This document shows, one piece after another, positions 43,719 through 51,614 of a stretch of 64,000 bases of DNA. The position numbers were made by a program, and so were the translations under genes. The notes under the pieces are model-generated. The model had not been told where the DNA came from and did not search any database. It was given only the letters and a program-made list of their open reading frames with translations. The stretch's first letter is position 1. Every line of letters starts with the position of its first letter. Source of the DNA: Lysobacter sp. K5869 (GTDB taxonomy: Bacteria; Pseudomonadota; Gammaproteobacteria; Xanthomonadales; Xanthomonadaceae); the NCBI RefSeq assembly GCF_018847975.1, contig NZ_CP072597.1:2891001-2955000 (forward strand), written 5' to 3'.

Positions 43719-44174
43719 ATGATTCGTCCAGCCAGCGCTTCCGATGCCGAGGCGATAAGCCGCTTGATCAACGCCTTAGCCCATCATTTCCTGGTCGACC
43801 CGTCCGGCCCCGAAGCGGCGCCGTTCCTGCAAACCCTGACGCCCGCCGCTGTCGCCCAGCGTATCGTTGCGCCTGATTTTCGCTCCTACGTCGCGCAAGA
43901 CGCCTCCGGAATCCACGGATTTCTCGCGATGCGGGGCGATTCGCATCTGTACCACCTCTTTGTCAGGGCCGACGCACAGCGCAAAGGGGTCGGCCGCGCG
44001 CTTTGGGAGCACGCTGCGGCCCTATCCGGGCAATCGACCTTTACGGTCAACGCGTCGCTGTATGCGGTGCCGATGTACGAACGTCTGGGCTTCGTCGCGC
44101 AAGGGCAAGCGCAAACCGCGAATGGGCTGATGTTTGTGCCGATGGTCGCCGACGGCGGAATTCGGGACCAATAG
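43719..44174 (+). CDS. GNAT family N-acetyltransferase
   Basis: The protein is 151 aa from the ATG at 43719, with GGGAAG upstream. The GNAT core is clear: 'IRPASASDAEAISRLINALA' start, motif A 'FVRADAQRKGVGRALWEHA' with the acetyl-CoA P-loop (RKGVGRA), and 'VNASLYAVPMYERLGFVAQG' in motif B. The substrate amine is unknown. Codon use looks less GC-extreme than flanking genes, and a decayed tRNA-like sequence lies just downstream; together these hint at acquisition. Confidence 0.9.
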   Translation: MIRPASASDAEAISRLINALAHHFLVDPSGPEAAPFLQTLTPAAVAQRIVAPDFRSYVAQDASGIHGFLAMRGDSHLYHLFVRADAQRKGVGRALWEHAAALSGQSTFTVNASLYAVPMYERLGFVAQGQAQTANGLMFVPMVADGGIRDQ

Positions 44175-44208
44175 AAGGGCCGCGATGGCTCGCAGCCCTG
44201 GGGACTAC

Positions 44209-44289
44209 CGGCGCCCGGAGTCGGACTCGAACCCGCGCCCCCTGATCAACAGTCGGGCGCTCTGACCGTCCTCTTCGCAAGGGGCGGGC
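44209..44289 (-). pseudogene. Degraded tRNA-like sequence (anticodon loop as tRNA-Asn GTT)
   Basis: Read on the minus strand, the 3' half has a T-loop GGTTCGAGTCC, an anticodon loop CTGTTGA (anticodon GTT, Asn) on a mostly paired stem, 'GGTCAGAGCG' like the D-loop end, and an acceptor-like TCCGGGC paired in five of seven positions with GCCCGCC at the 5' end. The D-stem does not pair, the T-stem has two mismatches, and CCA reads CCG. It looks like a decayed tRNA, perhaps a relic of an integration event. Confidence 0.4.
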
Positions 44290-44377
44290 GACGGAAACAC
44301 GCGCGGCGAAGACCCGGCGGAGCGACCTCCCCGCCATTCCCCGCTCCTCTTATGTCCTGCTTTCCGCCGCGCCAATC

Positions 44378-45247
44378 TCAGAACAACAACGCCGACATCT
44401 TGCGCCGATACACCCCGACCAGATCCTCATCGGCCACGACCCGGAACGCGTCGATCAGCGCCTTGCGCGGCAAACCCTCTTGGAAGGCGCGGTCGCGGCG
44501 CAGCAGTTCGATCAGCTGCTCCAGGCCGGCCTGATCCTGGCCGGCGGCGATCAGGCGCGCGCCGAGCAGGTAGCGGGCCTGCGAGTCCTCGGGCGTGGCG
44601 ACCAGGGCCGCTTCCAGAGTCGCGGCCGGCGGCGCGTCGGCGACGACCTTGAGGAAGCCGAGCTTGGCGCGGGCGCGCACGCTGCGGTCGTCGGTCGCCA
44701 GATTCGCCGGCAGCGCGTCGAGCAGTTGTTCCGATTCGGCCTGGGCGCCGGTGGCGAGCAGGGCCAGGGCGAGGTCGAGCTGGAGTTCGGGCTTGTCGGG
44801 CTGCTCGGCGCTCTCGCGGCGCAGGCGCACGACTTCGGCGTGCGGGTCCACGGGCGGGGCTTCGGCCTCGACGTCGGCCGGCGCGGCGGCACCGGGCTCG
44901 ATACCGTGCGACTTGAGGAACTCGCGCACCACGCCCTCGGGCAGCGCTTCGGCGAAACCGTCGACGAGCTGGCCGTCCTTCATCAGATAGACGGTGGGAA
45001 TCGAGCGGATCTGGAACGCCGCGCCGAGCTGCTGCTCGGCCTCGACGTCGACCTTGGCCAGCACGAACGCGCCGTTGTACTCGCCGGCCAGCTTTTCCAG
45101 GATCGGGCCGAGGGTCTTGCACGGCTGGCACCACTCGGCCCAGAAGTCGATCAGGACCGGCGTCTCCAGCGACTTCTGCAGGACGTCCTGCTGGAATCGC
45201 TCGGCGGTGGCGTCGAACACGTGGGGATTGGCGGCGGTGGCGGTCAT
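44378..45247 (-). CDS. cnoX: Thioredoxin-TPR protein (CnoX/YbbN type)
   Basis: The protein is 289 aa from the ATG at 45247; a start at 45259 would add four residues. Residues 8-115 form a thioredoxin domain with WCQPC (Cys40, Cys43) rather than WCGPC, then 'FQIRSIPTVYLMKDGQ' with the cis-Pro. About 150-289 are tetratricopeptide-like helices, as in CnoX, the chaperedoxin that protects proteins from bleach and hands them to GroEL. Many CnoX proteins lack one Cys; here both are present, so redox activity is plausible. It is divergent from a DUF998-like gene. Confidence 0.9.
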   Translation of the reverse strand: MTATAANPHVFDATAERFQQDVLQKSLETPVLIDFWAEWCQPCKTLGPILEKLAGEYNGAFVLAKVDVEAEQQLGAAFQIRSIPTVYLMKDGQLVDGFAEALPEGVVREFLKSHGIEPGAAAPADVEAEAPPVDPHAEVVRLRRESAEQPDKPELQLDLALALLATGAQAESEQLLDALPANLATDDRSVRARAKLGFLKVVADAPPAATLEAALVATPEDSQARYLLGARLIAAGQDQAGLEQLIELLRRDRAFQEGLPRKALIDAFRVVADEDLVGVYRRKMSALLF

Positions 45248-45345
45248 CGGCGGGCTCATGAAGGCGAAAGCGGATTCGTTCCGAAGTGGGGACGAAGGCG
45301 CGGCGAGGCAAGCGCGCCGCGAGCCGCGCACGCTAGCATGTCGCG

Positions 45346-46032
45346 ATGAAGGGCTCATCCAAGAAAGCCGGCGGCGCGGGCGCGTCGGCCGGTTCCGCCG
45401 CGTCGGGCGCTGCGGTCGCGGCGCGCGGCGGCGCGAACGCGCGCTCGCGCGACACGTTCGTGGCGCTGGCCGCCGCGCTGTGCTGCGTGGCGGCGCTGCT
45501 CGGTTTCGGCGCCGCGCTCGAAGGGTATTCGCACTGGCGGCACCCGCCGGGCCTGCTCGGCGCCGACGGCATTCCGCGCGCGCTGGCGTTCAATTGGCTC
45601 GGCTACATCGGCCCCGGCCTCGCGTTGGCGTGGGTGGCCTGGCGCTTGACCGGCGCCGCGCGCGCGCAGCGCGCGACCGCGCGGATCGGCGCGTGGCTGT
45701 GGCTGTGGTCGGCGCTGGCCTGGGCCGCGCAGGGCGTGGCGACGCTGGATCCGCAAGACCTCGACGCGCACGCCAGCCGCTTGCACGCGCTGGCCTGGAT
45801 GCTGTGGTGGCTGGCGTTCGCGCCCGGCGCGGTGTTGCTGGCCTACGCCTCGCTGGCGGCGCCGGCGTGGCGCCGCTTCGGCGCGATCGCGCTGGCCGCA
45901 GCGGCGACGGTGGCCTTGGCGGTGATCGCCGCGGATTGGCGGTTGGTGCCGGCGGCGCCCGCGCAGCGCGTGGCCTTGCTCGCGTGGCTGGCGGCGTTCG
46001 TGGCTTCCACGCGGCTGGAAGCCAGAAGCTAG
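45346..46032 (+). CDS. DUF998-like integral membrane protein
   Basis: The protein is 228 aa. After a Gly/Ala-rich cytoplasmic tail of 35 residues come six hydrophobic segments; a 'GYSHWRHPPGLLGADGIPRA' loop and 'FNWLGYIGPGLALAWVAW' match my recollection of the DUF998 pattern. The function is unknown. The stop overlaps the first base of a long heptamer-word hairpin (46030-46122), which may act as its terminator. Confidence 0.72.
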   Translation: MKGSSKKAGGAGASAGSAASGAAVAARGGANARSRDTFVALAAALCCVAALLGFGAALEGYSHWRHPPGLLGADGIPRALAFNWLGYIGPGLALAWVAWRLTGAARAQRATARIGAWLWLWSALAWAAQGVATLDPQDLDAHASRLHALAWMLWWLAFAPGAVLLAYASLAAPAWRRFGAIALAAAATVALAVIAADWRLVPAAPAQRVALLAWLAAFVASTRLEARS

Positions 46033-46122
46033 CGAATAGGAGATAGGAGATAGGAGTTAGGAGATAGCAAGAGCGTCGGCACGCTTTTGCTATCTCCTAA
46101 CTCCTATCCGCTATCTCCTAAC
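46030..46122. repeat. Long heptamer-word hairpin (GGAGATA type) with 6-base loop
   Basis: The left arm (to 46075) is made of repeated GGAGATA/GGAGTTA words ending GGAGATAGCAAGAGCG; the loop is TCGGCA; the right arm (46082-46122) is the complement, starting CGCTTTTGCTATCTCC. About 40 bp pair with few mismatches. It is the tightest member of the family also seen at 16199-16326. Confidence 0.85.
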
Positions 46123-46134
46123 CATGGCGCCGGT

Positions 46135-46200
46135 GCCGCAGCAAGGTCGGTCGTAATCGGCGCCTGCCGCGGGCGCGCCCGCGGCTGACCTTGCTGCGGC
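46135..46200. repeat. Nested GC-rich palindrome
   Basis: GCCGCAGCAAGGTC (46135-46148) pairs perfectly with GACCTTGCTGCGGC (46187-46200). Inside the loop is an 18-bp perfect palindrome, CCGCGGGCGCGCCCGCGG (46167-46184). There is no T-run, so it is not a standard terminator. Confidence 0.75.
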
Positions 46201-46722
46201 AACGGCATGGAAGCGATCGCTCAGCGCGCGTGCCCGTCCTGGCCGGTGGTCGCGCCAACGGCGGCGCGAAGCGGGGATGTCATCGGCGAAATCCTTTTCT
46301 GCGAAGGGCGGGCTGCGAAGACGGCGGCATTGCGGAGCGTGCGTTGCGGAGGAAAGCGGCGCGGACGGGGGAGGCGGCGTACGCGCAACCGGCAGGGTTA
46401 TGGCATGTGCCCGCGGCGATCGCCGTGACCGGGCTCACGCGGTGGACGCCGGCGCCGGCTTGGGCGCGACGGGATTGCCGGAATTGGGATCGCAGGTGTG
46501 AAGCCCGTGTGCAAGCGGGCGGTTGCGGGCGCGGCGGCGGAGCGGGGCGCCGATGCGATGCGGCGCGGTATCCCGGTCGCGCATCCCGCTTGATGTTCCG
46601 CGCATCCAGCGCCCGCCATCGGCGAGGACCCGAAGCGGATCGCGATACGGCTGCGAGGCGAAGCCAACGCGACGCCGCACTCGAACGCAACGCGGGATCC
46701 CACTCGCGAACGACCGCACGCG
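46201..46722. other. Intergenic region with no visible gene
   Basis: About 520 bp between the nested palindrome and the amidohydrolase terminator. Open frames here overlap on both strands without ribosome sites or family patterns. Confidence 0.4.
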
Positions 46723-46766
46723 CGCACGAAAAACCCCGGCCGCCTGCGCGACCGGGGTTCGCGTGC
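46723..46766 (-). terminator. Terminator of the amidohydrolase gene
   Basis: On the minus strand, CGCACGCGAACCCCGGTCGC pairs with its downstream complement GCGGCCGGGG followed by five T. It is 22 nt past the stop. Confidence 0.88.
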
Positions 46767-46787
46767 GAACACCGACCGAAACCGCGC

Positions 46788-48122
46788 TTACAAGGCCTGC
46801 TTGTAGACCTTGCCGTCCTTCATCACGAACGCCACGTCCAGCACCGTGTTGATGTCGGCGATCGGATCGCCCTTGACCGCGACGATGTCGGCGCGCTTGC
46901 CGGTTTCGATGGTGCCCTGGTCGTCCACGCCGAGCACCTCGGCCGCGCGGATCGTCGCCGCCTGCAAGGCCACCGCGGCCGGAATGCCGGCTTCGACCAT
47001 GTAGACGAACTCGCGCGCGTTGTCGCCGTGCGGGCCGACGCCCATGTCGGTGCCGAAGGCGATCTTGACGCCGTTCTTGTACGCGTTGGCCGCGGTCTGC
47101 TGGATCATCGCGCCGATCCGCGCCGCCTTGGGCCGCACCACGTCGGGGAAGTAGCCGTCGATCTTGGCCTTGTCGGCGACGAAGCGGCCGGCGTAGATGG
47201 TCGGAACGTACCAAGTGCCGCGCTGCTTCATCAGCGACATGACTTCCGGGCTCATGTAGGTGCCGTGCTCGATGCTGGTGACGCCGCCGAGCACCGCGCG
47301 CTTCATGCCTTCCTCGCCGTGCGCGTGCGCGGCGACGCGATAGCCGTAATCCTTGGCGGTGTCGACGATGGCCTTGACCTCTTCGACCGTGAACTGCGGC
47401 GCGTCGCCGGACTTGGCGTAGGACAGCACGCCGCCGGTGGCGGTGATCTTGATGACGTCGCTGCCTTCCTTGTAGCGCTGGCGCACCGCTTGGCGCGCGT
47501 CGTCGATGGAGTTGATCACGCCCTCGGTCGGGCCGGGCGGGCCGATCAGATGCGAGAGCGCGTCGTTCATGCCGTTGGTGGGATCGGCGTGGCCGCCGGT
47601 GGTGGCGATGGACTTGCCCGCCGCCCAGATGCGCGGGCCGCTGACCAGGCCTTGATTGATCGCGTCGCGCAGATGCGGACTGACTTCGCCGCCGAGATCG
47701 CGCACGCTGGTGAAGCCGGCCAGCAAGGTCTTGTTGGCGTAGCCGACCGAGCGGAAGGCGAAATCGACCGGGTCGAGGCGAAAACCTTCGGAATAGCTCT
47801 GCGCGCTGGACTGGCCGCCCAGGTGCACGTGCAGGTCGGTCCAGCCGGGCGTGCAGGTGTGCTGGCTCAGATCGACCGCGCGCGCGCCGGCCACGTCGTT
47901 GAGGCCGGCTTGCACGTCGGCGATCTTGCCGTCGCGCACGGTCACCGTGTGCGGGCCGAGCAGCTTGCCGCTGCGCGCGTCGAACAGCTTGCCGCAGCGC
48001 AGCGCCGTGGGTTCGGCCGCGGGCGGCGGCGCGGCGTGCGCGGCGGCGGCGAAGACGGAAACGAGGACGGCCAGGGCCAGCGGAGCGGCGGCGGTCGGTC
48101 GGGGCGTGAGCGTTCGGGGCAT
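46788..48122 (-). CDS. Secreted metal-dependent amidohydrolase
   Basis: The protein is 444 aa from the ATG at 48122, with a signal peptide ('[20 protein letters not shown]'). It is an amidohydrolase-superfamily TIM barrel: 'LHVHLGG' (first metal pair), '[11 protein letters not shown]' with the lysine that is often carboxylated, 'HAHGEEG', 'IEHGTY', and '[12 protein letters not shown]' with the final Asp. It is the imidazolonepropionase-like/Xaa-Pro dipeptidase subclass, often acting on dipeptides in the periplasm. It is the only gene in its unit and ends in its own terminator. Confidence 0.93.
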   Translation of the reverse strand: MPRTLTPRPTAAAPLALAVLVSVFAAAAHAAPPPAAEPTALRCGKLFDARSGKLLGPHTVTVRDGKIADVQAGLNDVAGARAVDLSQHTCTPGWTDLHVHLGGQSSAQSYSEGFRLDPVDFAFRSVGYANKTLLAGFTSVRDLGGEVSPHLRDAINQGLVSGPRIWAAGKSIATTGGHADPTNGMNDALSHLIGPPGPTEGVINSIDDARQAVRQRYKEGSDVIKITATGGVLSYAKSGDAPQFTVEEVKAIVDTAKDYGYRVAAHAHGEEGMKRAVLGGVTSIEHGTYMSPEVMSLMKQRGTWYVPTIYAGRFVADKAKIDGYFPDVVRPKAARIGAMIQQTAANAYKNGVKIAFGTDMGVGPHGDNAREFVYMVEAGIPAAVALQAATIRAAEVLGVDDQGTIETGKRADIVAVKGDPIADINTVLDVAFVMKDGKVYKQAL

Positions 48123-48440
48123 GGTCGGTTCCGGCGTGGGCGGGCGTGCGCGCGGAGCGGCGAGGCGCCGTTCGCGCGGTGGAATCGCAGGATCGTGCAA
48201 GCGCGGCGCCGCGGCGGACTCCCCCGGCCGCGGCCGCCGGCCGGGCCAGCATGCAAGCGCGGCGCGGCGCGGGTCAACGTGACCAAAGCACTAGACGCGG
48301 CGCGTCAGTCGGTGCGCGCGTTCGCGTCTGGGCGTGCGCTCCATTCGTCGGCGCGTCGCGCCTGCGCGCTTGTCCTCGTCGCGGCGCGCGCGCAGGCTGG
48401 CCGCTGCGCCGCCGCCGCGCGGCTTTCGAGGGAACGAACG

Positions 48441-48677
48441 ATGAAGCGCGATACGACGATCCGAACGGCCGTGCTGACGGCGTTGCTGCTCAGCGGCGCG
48501 GCGTTGGCCGACGACGACGGCGGCGGGCAGGGCAGCAGCGGCACCGACCGCAGCAATCTGGCCAAGTCCGCGCCGGTGGTTTGCCGCGGCGAGGCGACGG
48601 CGGTGGCGGTGCCGCAAGCCGACGGTTCGGTGGTGTGGATTTGTCCGGCGGTGGAGGCGCAAACGCCGGGCGGCTGA
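48441..48677 (+). CDS. Small secreted Cys-pair protein
   Basis: The protein is 78 aa; the ATG at 48441 is preceded by GAGGGAACGAACG. Signal peptide 'TIRTAVLTALLLSGAALADD' is followed by a Gly/Ser/Asp-rich stretch and a C-terminal part with two Cys in 'VVCRGEATAVAV' and 'VVWICPAVEA'. No family is recognised. It lies 530 bp upstream of another tiny secreted protein with two Cys (49208-49378). Confidence 0.65.
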   Translation: MKRDTTIRTAVLTALLLSGAALADDDGGGQGSSGTDRSNLAKSAPVVCRGEATAVAVPQADGSVVWICPAVEAQTPGG

Positions 48678-48762
48678 ATCGGGCGATCCATCGTCGGAGA
48701 GGCGATAGCCGCTTGATCGGAATCGGAGCGCGGCGGACGAAGGCGAACCGATCTGGCGCGGG

Positions 48763-48894
48763 CCGATCAAAAGCGAGCCGATCAAGCACGCCGATCAAGC
48801 GAGCCGATCAAGCGAGCCGATCAAGCGAGCCGATCAAGCGAGCCGATCAAGCGAGCCGATCAAGCGAGCCGATCAAGCGAGCCAACCAAGCAAG
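48763..48894. repeat. 13-bp tandem repeat array
   Basis: Seven perfect copies of CCGATCAAGCGAG occupy 48791-48881, with degenerate copies on both sides (48763-48790 and 48882-48894). Since 13 is not a multiple of three, copy-number change inside a gene would shift frame; here no gene covers it. Confidence 0.9.
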
Positions 48895-49207
48895 CCGACA
48901 CAACGCCCGATGCGCCCGCGCCGCCGCACCCGCGCCGCGGCCAACGCACGCCGCCGTAGGGTCGCCCGCGATGCGCGCGCATACGCAAGCGCATGCGCGC
49001 GCCGCGTCGCGAGCTTCGTTGCGATCACACAGCGCGCTTGCGATTCCGTAACCGAGTTGGCCAAAAAAACGCCATCGCCCGAGCCGCCGCACTTGTCAGC
49101 GCGACGGCGCTTGCGCAAGGTGAGCCCCGGCCGGACTCCATACGGACCGGGGAATCCGTCGCCTTCGCCACCACGCTTCCGGTTCGCCCAGCGAGTCGAA
49201 CCCCATC

Positions 49208-49378
49208 ATGAGCAAGTCGCGTCTGTTCGCGGCCTTGGCCGCCGCCGGCCTGTTGGCCTTCGCCACCCACGCCGCCGCCGACATCTTCAAGCCGATGCCG
49301 CAACCGTGCCCGGCCGGCAAGATCGAGAAACTGCTGTACGACAAGGACGGGCGCCCGGTCGGGCGCGTGTGCGTCTGA
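49208..49378 (+). CDS. Tiny secreted Cys-pair protein
   Basis: The protein is 56 aa and starts at 49208 (ATG AGC AAG). A signal peptide fills residues 1-25 ('LFAALAAAGLLAFATHAAA'); the mature part of about 30 residues contains two Cys, 'PQPCPAGK' and 'VGRVCV', the latter at the C-terminus. No strong ribosome site is seen. A good terminator 103 nt past the stop supports transcription through this point. Function unknown. Confidence 0.55.
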   Translation: MSKSRLFAALAAAGLLAFATHAAADIFKPMPQPCPAGKIEKLLYDKDGRPVGRVCV

Positions 49379-49480
49379 ATCGGCGTGTCCGCATCTGCGC
49401 GTCTGAATCTGCGCATCCGAATCGGCGCGTTTGAGCCGGCGCGTTTGAGCCGACGCGCCGGATGAGGCGCAGCGCTCGGG

Positions 49481-49510
49481 CCCGGGACGGTGCGCCGTCC
49501 CGGGTTTTTT
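49481..49510 (+). terminator. Rho-independent terminator after the tiny secreted gene
   Basis: CCCGGGACGG, loop TGCG and CCGTCCCGGG form a perfect 10-bp stem followed by six T. Confidence 0.92.
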
Positions 49511-49639
49511 CGTGAAAGAACGTCGCAGCGTTCGCGGACGCAGCGACGATCCCGACGCTCAGGCCGCCAGCGGCCGCGATCGCGCGATCCGCAACGCCGG
49601 CAGCAGCGTCGACGCGCGTCTTGCGAAAGCGAGCGCGGC

Positions 49640-51433
49640 TTACCCGCCGTCGCCCGCCGCCCGCTGGCCGTCGACCACCCGGTCGCGCCCCTCGGCCTTG
49701 GCCCGGTACAGCGCTGCGTCGGCGGTCTGCAGCAACTGCTGCGGCGTATCGCGCTCGCTCGCCGAAGTCGCCACGCCGATCGAACACGTCGCCGGGCCGA
49801 AGGTTTGGCGCAGGTGCACGATCGTGGTCGCGGCGATGGCCGCGCGGATCCGCTCGGCGCGCTGCCGCGCGGCTTCGCCGTCGGCTTCGGGCAGCACCAC
49901 GGTGAATTCCTCGCCGCCGTAGCGGCAGGCGATGTCCTCGTTGCGCACCAGTTCCTGCAGCAGTTGCCCGACCCGCGCCAGCAGCGCGTCGCCGGCGGCG
50001 TGGCCGTGGGTGTCGTTGAAGCGCTTGAAGTGGTCGACGTCGAGCATCAGCACCGACAGCGGCAGGCCGCGGCGCTGGCAACGCAGCAGTTCGCGCTGCA
50101 GGTTCTCTTCCAGGTAGCGGCGGTTGAACAAGCCGGTCAGCGGATCGCGCAGCGATTGCACGCGCAGGGTTTCGCGCAATTGCAGGTTGACGATGGCGAG
50201 GCTGAGCTGTTCGGCGATGGATTGGATCAGGGCCAGATCGGCTTCGCGCGGCGGGTGTTCGCCGCTCAGGCACAGCAGGCCGAGCGAGGTGTTCTGCGCC
50301 ATCAGCGGCACGCACAGGCTCCAGCGCGGGTCTTCGTCGCCGCGCGCGGCGCGTTCCAGGTGGGCGCAGCGCACGCCGCCGTCGTGGGCCTGACTGCGGT
50401 GCACTTGGCCGCGGCGCAGCGCCCAGCAGTCGTTGGGTTGCAGCAGGTCGGCGCTGGGAATCGCTTCGCGGCCGAAGCGCGCGGCGGTTTCGGCCAGATT
50501 CTGCGAGGCGCGCAGGATGTAGCAGCGCCCGCCCAGCTCCGGGATCAGGTCGGCGATGACGTGCGCGGTCATGTCCATCGCCTCTTCCAGGGTCTGGCAG
50601 CTTTGCAGCAGGCCGGCGTAGTGGCTGAGGCTGCGGTGGCGCTCGGTCAGGCGCTGGCGTTCGGCGGCGGAGGCTTCCAGTTCGGCCAGCGCTTGCCGGC
50701 TTTCGCGCTCCAGCGCGCGGCTGCGGCGGTTTTCCTGCCACAGGTTGAGCATCAGCAGCGCCAGCAAGGTCAGCGCCAGCAGCAGCCCGGACACCACCAG
50801 CGCGGTCAGCCAGGTCGCGTTGCGCTCGCTGCGCGCGTCGCGCGCGTGCAGCAGGCCGCGCTCGTTCTCGCGCATGGCGTCGGCCACCGCGGTCAGCGCG
50901 CGCATGTGCTCGGCGCCGTGGCTGGTCTGGCTGTCGAGGCGGGCCTGGGCCGGGTCGCGCAGGTGCAGGGCGACCACAGCGTCGATGTCGGCCAGCCGCT
51001 GCCGCACCCGTTTCTGGATGTCGCGGGCGAGGCGGTGCTGCAACGGGTTGTCGCGGGTCAGTTCGACCAGTCGCTCGGAGTGGCTCAGCGCGCCGGGAAT
51101 GCTGGCGAGGTATTCGGCGTGCAGGGCGGGGCGGTCGGTGAGGCGGTAGCCGCGCGCGTTGGATTCGACCGTGCGGGTCGAGGCCAGGGTCGATTCGATC
51201 TCGGCGATGACTTGATAGGAGTGCTCGACCCACTCGGCGCTCTCGGCGAAGCCGCGCAGGCCGACCACGGTGGCGATGCCGACCGCGGCCAACAGCGCGG
51301 CGGCGAGCAGGAACGCCGGCAGGCGGTAGGCGCGGTAGCGCGAAGCGAAGCGCGCCGCGAACGGCGCCGCGATGGGCGCGGGCGGCGTTGCGGAAGCGGC
51401 CGGCGGGGGCGCGGACGGCGACGGCAGGGCCAA
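49640..51433 (-). CDS. CHASE3-GAF-GGDEF diguanylate cyclase
   Basis: The 597-aa length assumes the TTG at 51433; the frame extends upstream to ATGs at 51598 and 51664, but those overlap the leuS promoter region. A hydrophobic span ('AFLLAAALLAAVGIATVVGL') and a second one about 190 residues on enclose a helical CHASE3-like periplasmic domain. A GAF domain ('SLSHYAGLLQSCQTLEEAMD'...'SLCVPLMAQNTSLGLLCLSG') and a GGDEF domain follow. The active site is GGEEF, and RNED five residues earlier is an intact I-site. It is expected to make c-di-GMP with product inhibition. The start codon is uncertain. Confidence 0.9.
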   Translation of the reverse strand: MALPSPSAPPPAASATPPAPIAAPFAARFASRYRAYRLPAFLLAAALLAAVGIATVVGLRGFAESAEWVEHSYQVIAEIESTLASTRTVESNARGYRLTDRPALHAEYLASIPGALSHSERLVELTRDNPLQHRLARDIQKRVRQRLADIDAVVALHLRDPAQARLDSQTSHGAEHMRALTAVADAMRENERGLLHARDARSERNATWLTALVVSGLLLALTLLALLMLNLWQENRRSRALERESRQALAELEASAAERQRLTERHRSLSHYAGLLQSCQTLEEAMDMTAHVIADLIPELGGRCYILRASQNLAETAARFGREAIPSADLLQPNDCWALRRGQVHRSQAHDGGVRCAHLERAARGDEDPRWSLCVPLMAQNTSLGLLCLSGEHPPREADLALIQSIAEQLSLAIVNLQLRETLRVQSLRDPLTGLFNRRYLEENLQRELLRCQRRGLPLSVLMLDVDHFKRFNDTHGHAAGDALLARVGQLLQELVRNEDIACRYGGEEFTVVLPEADGEAARQRAERIRAAIAATTIVHLRQTFGPATCSIGVATSASERDTPQQLLQTADAALYRAKAEGRDRVVDGQRAAGDGG

Positions 51434-51614
51434 GGCGGGCTCGGGGGACGGTCTGACCGCAGCCAGTTTCCCACACCCGGGCGGCCGCCGCCGTGCACGC
51501 GCCGCGACGGGCGCCGCCGCCGGACCGGCGCCGCCCGTCGCGGACGCGCGCGTGGCGGGCTTTTGTGCGCTGCGGTAGGCTTGGCGGTCCTGCCCCATCG
51601 CCACCGCCACGCCC

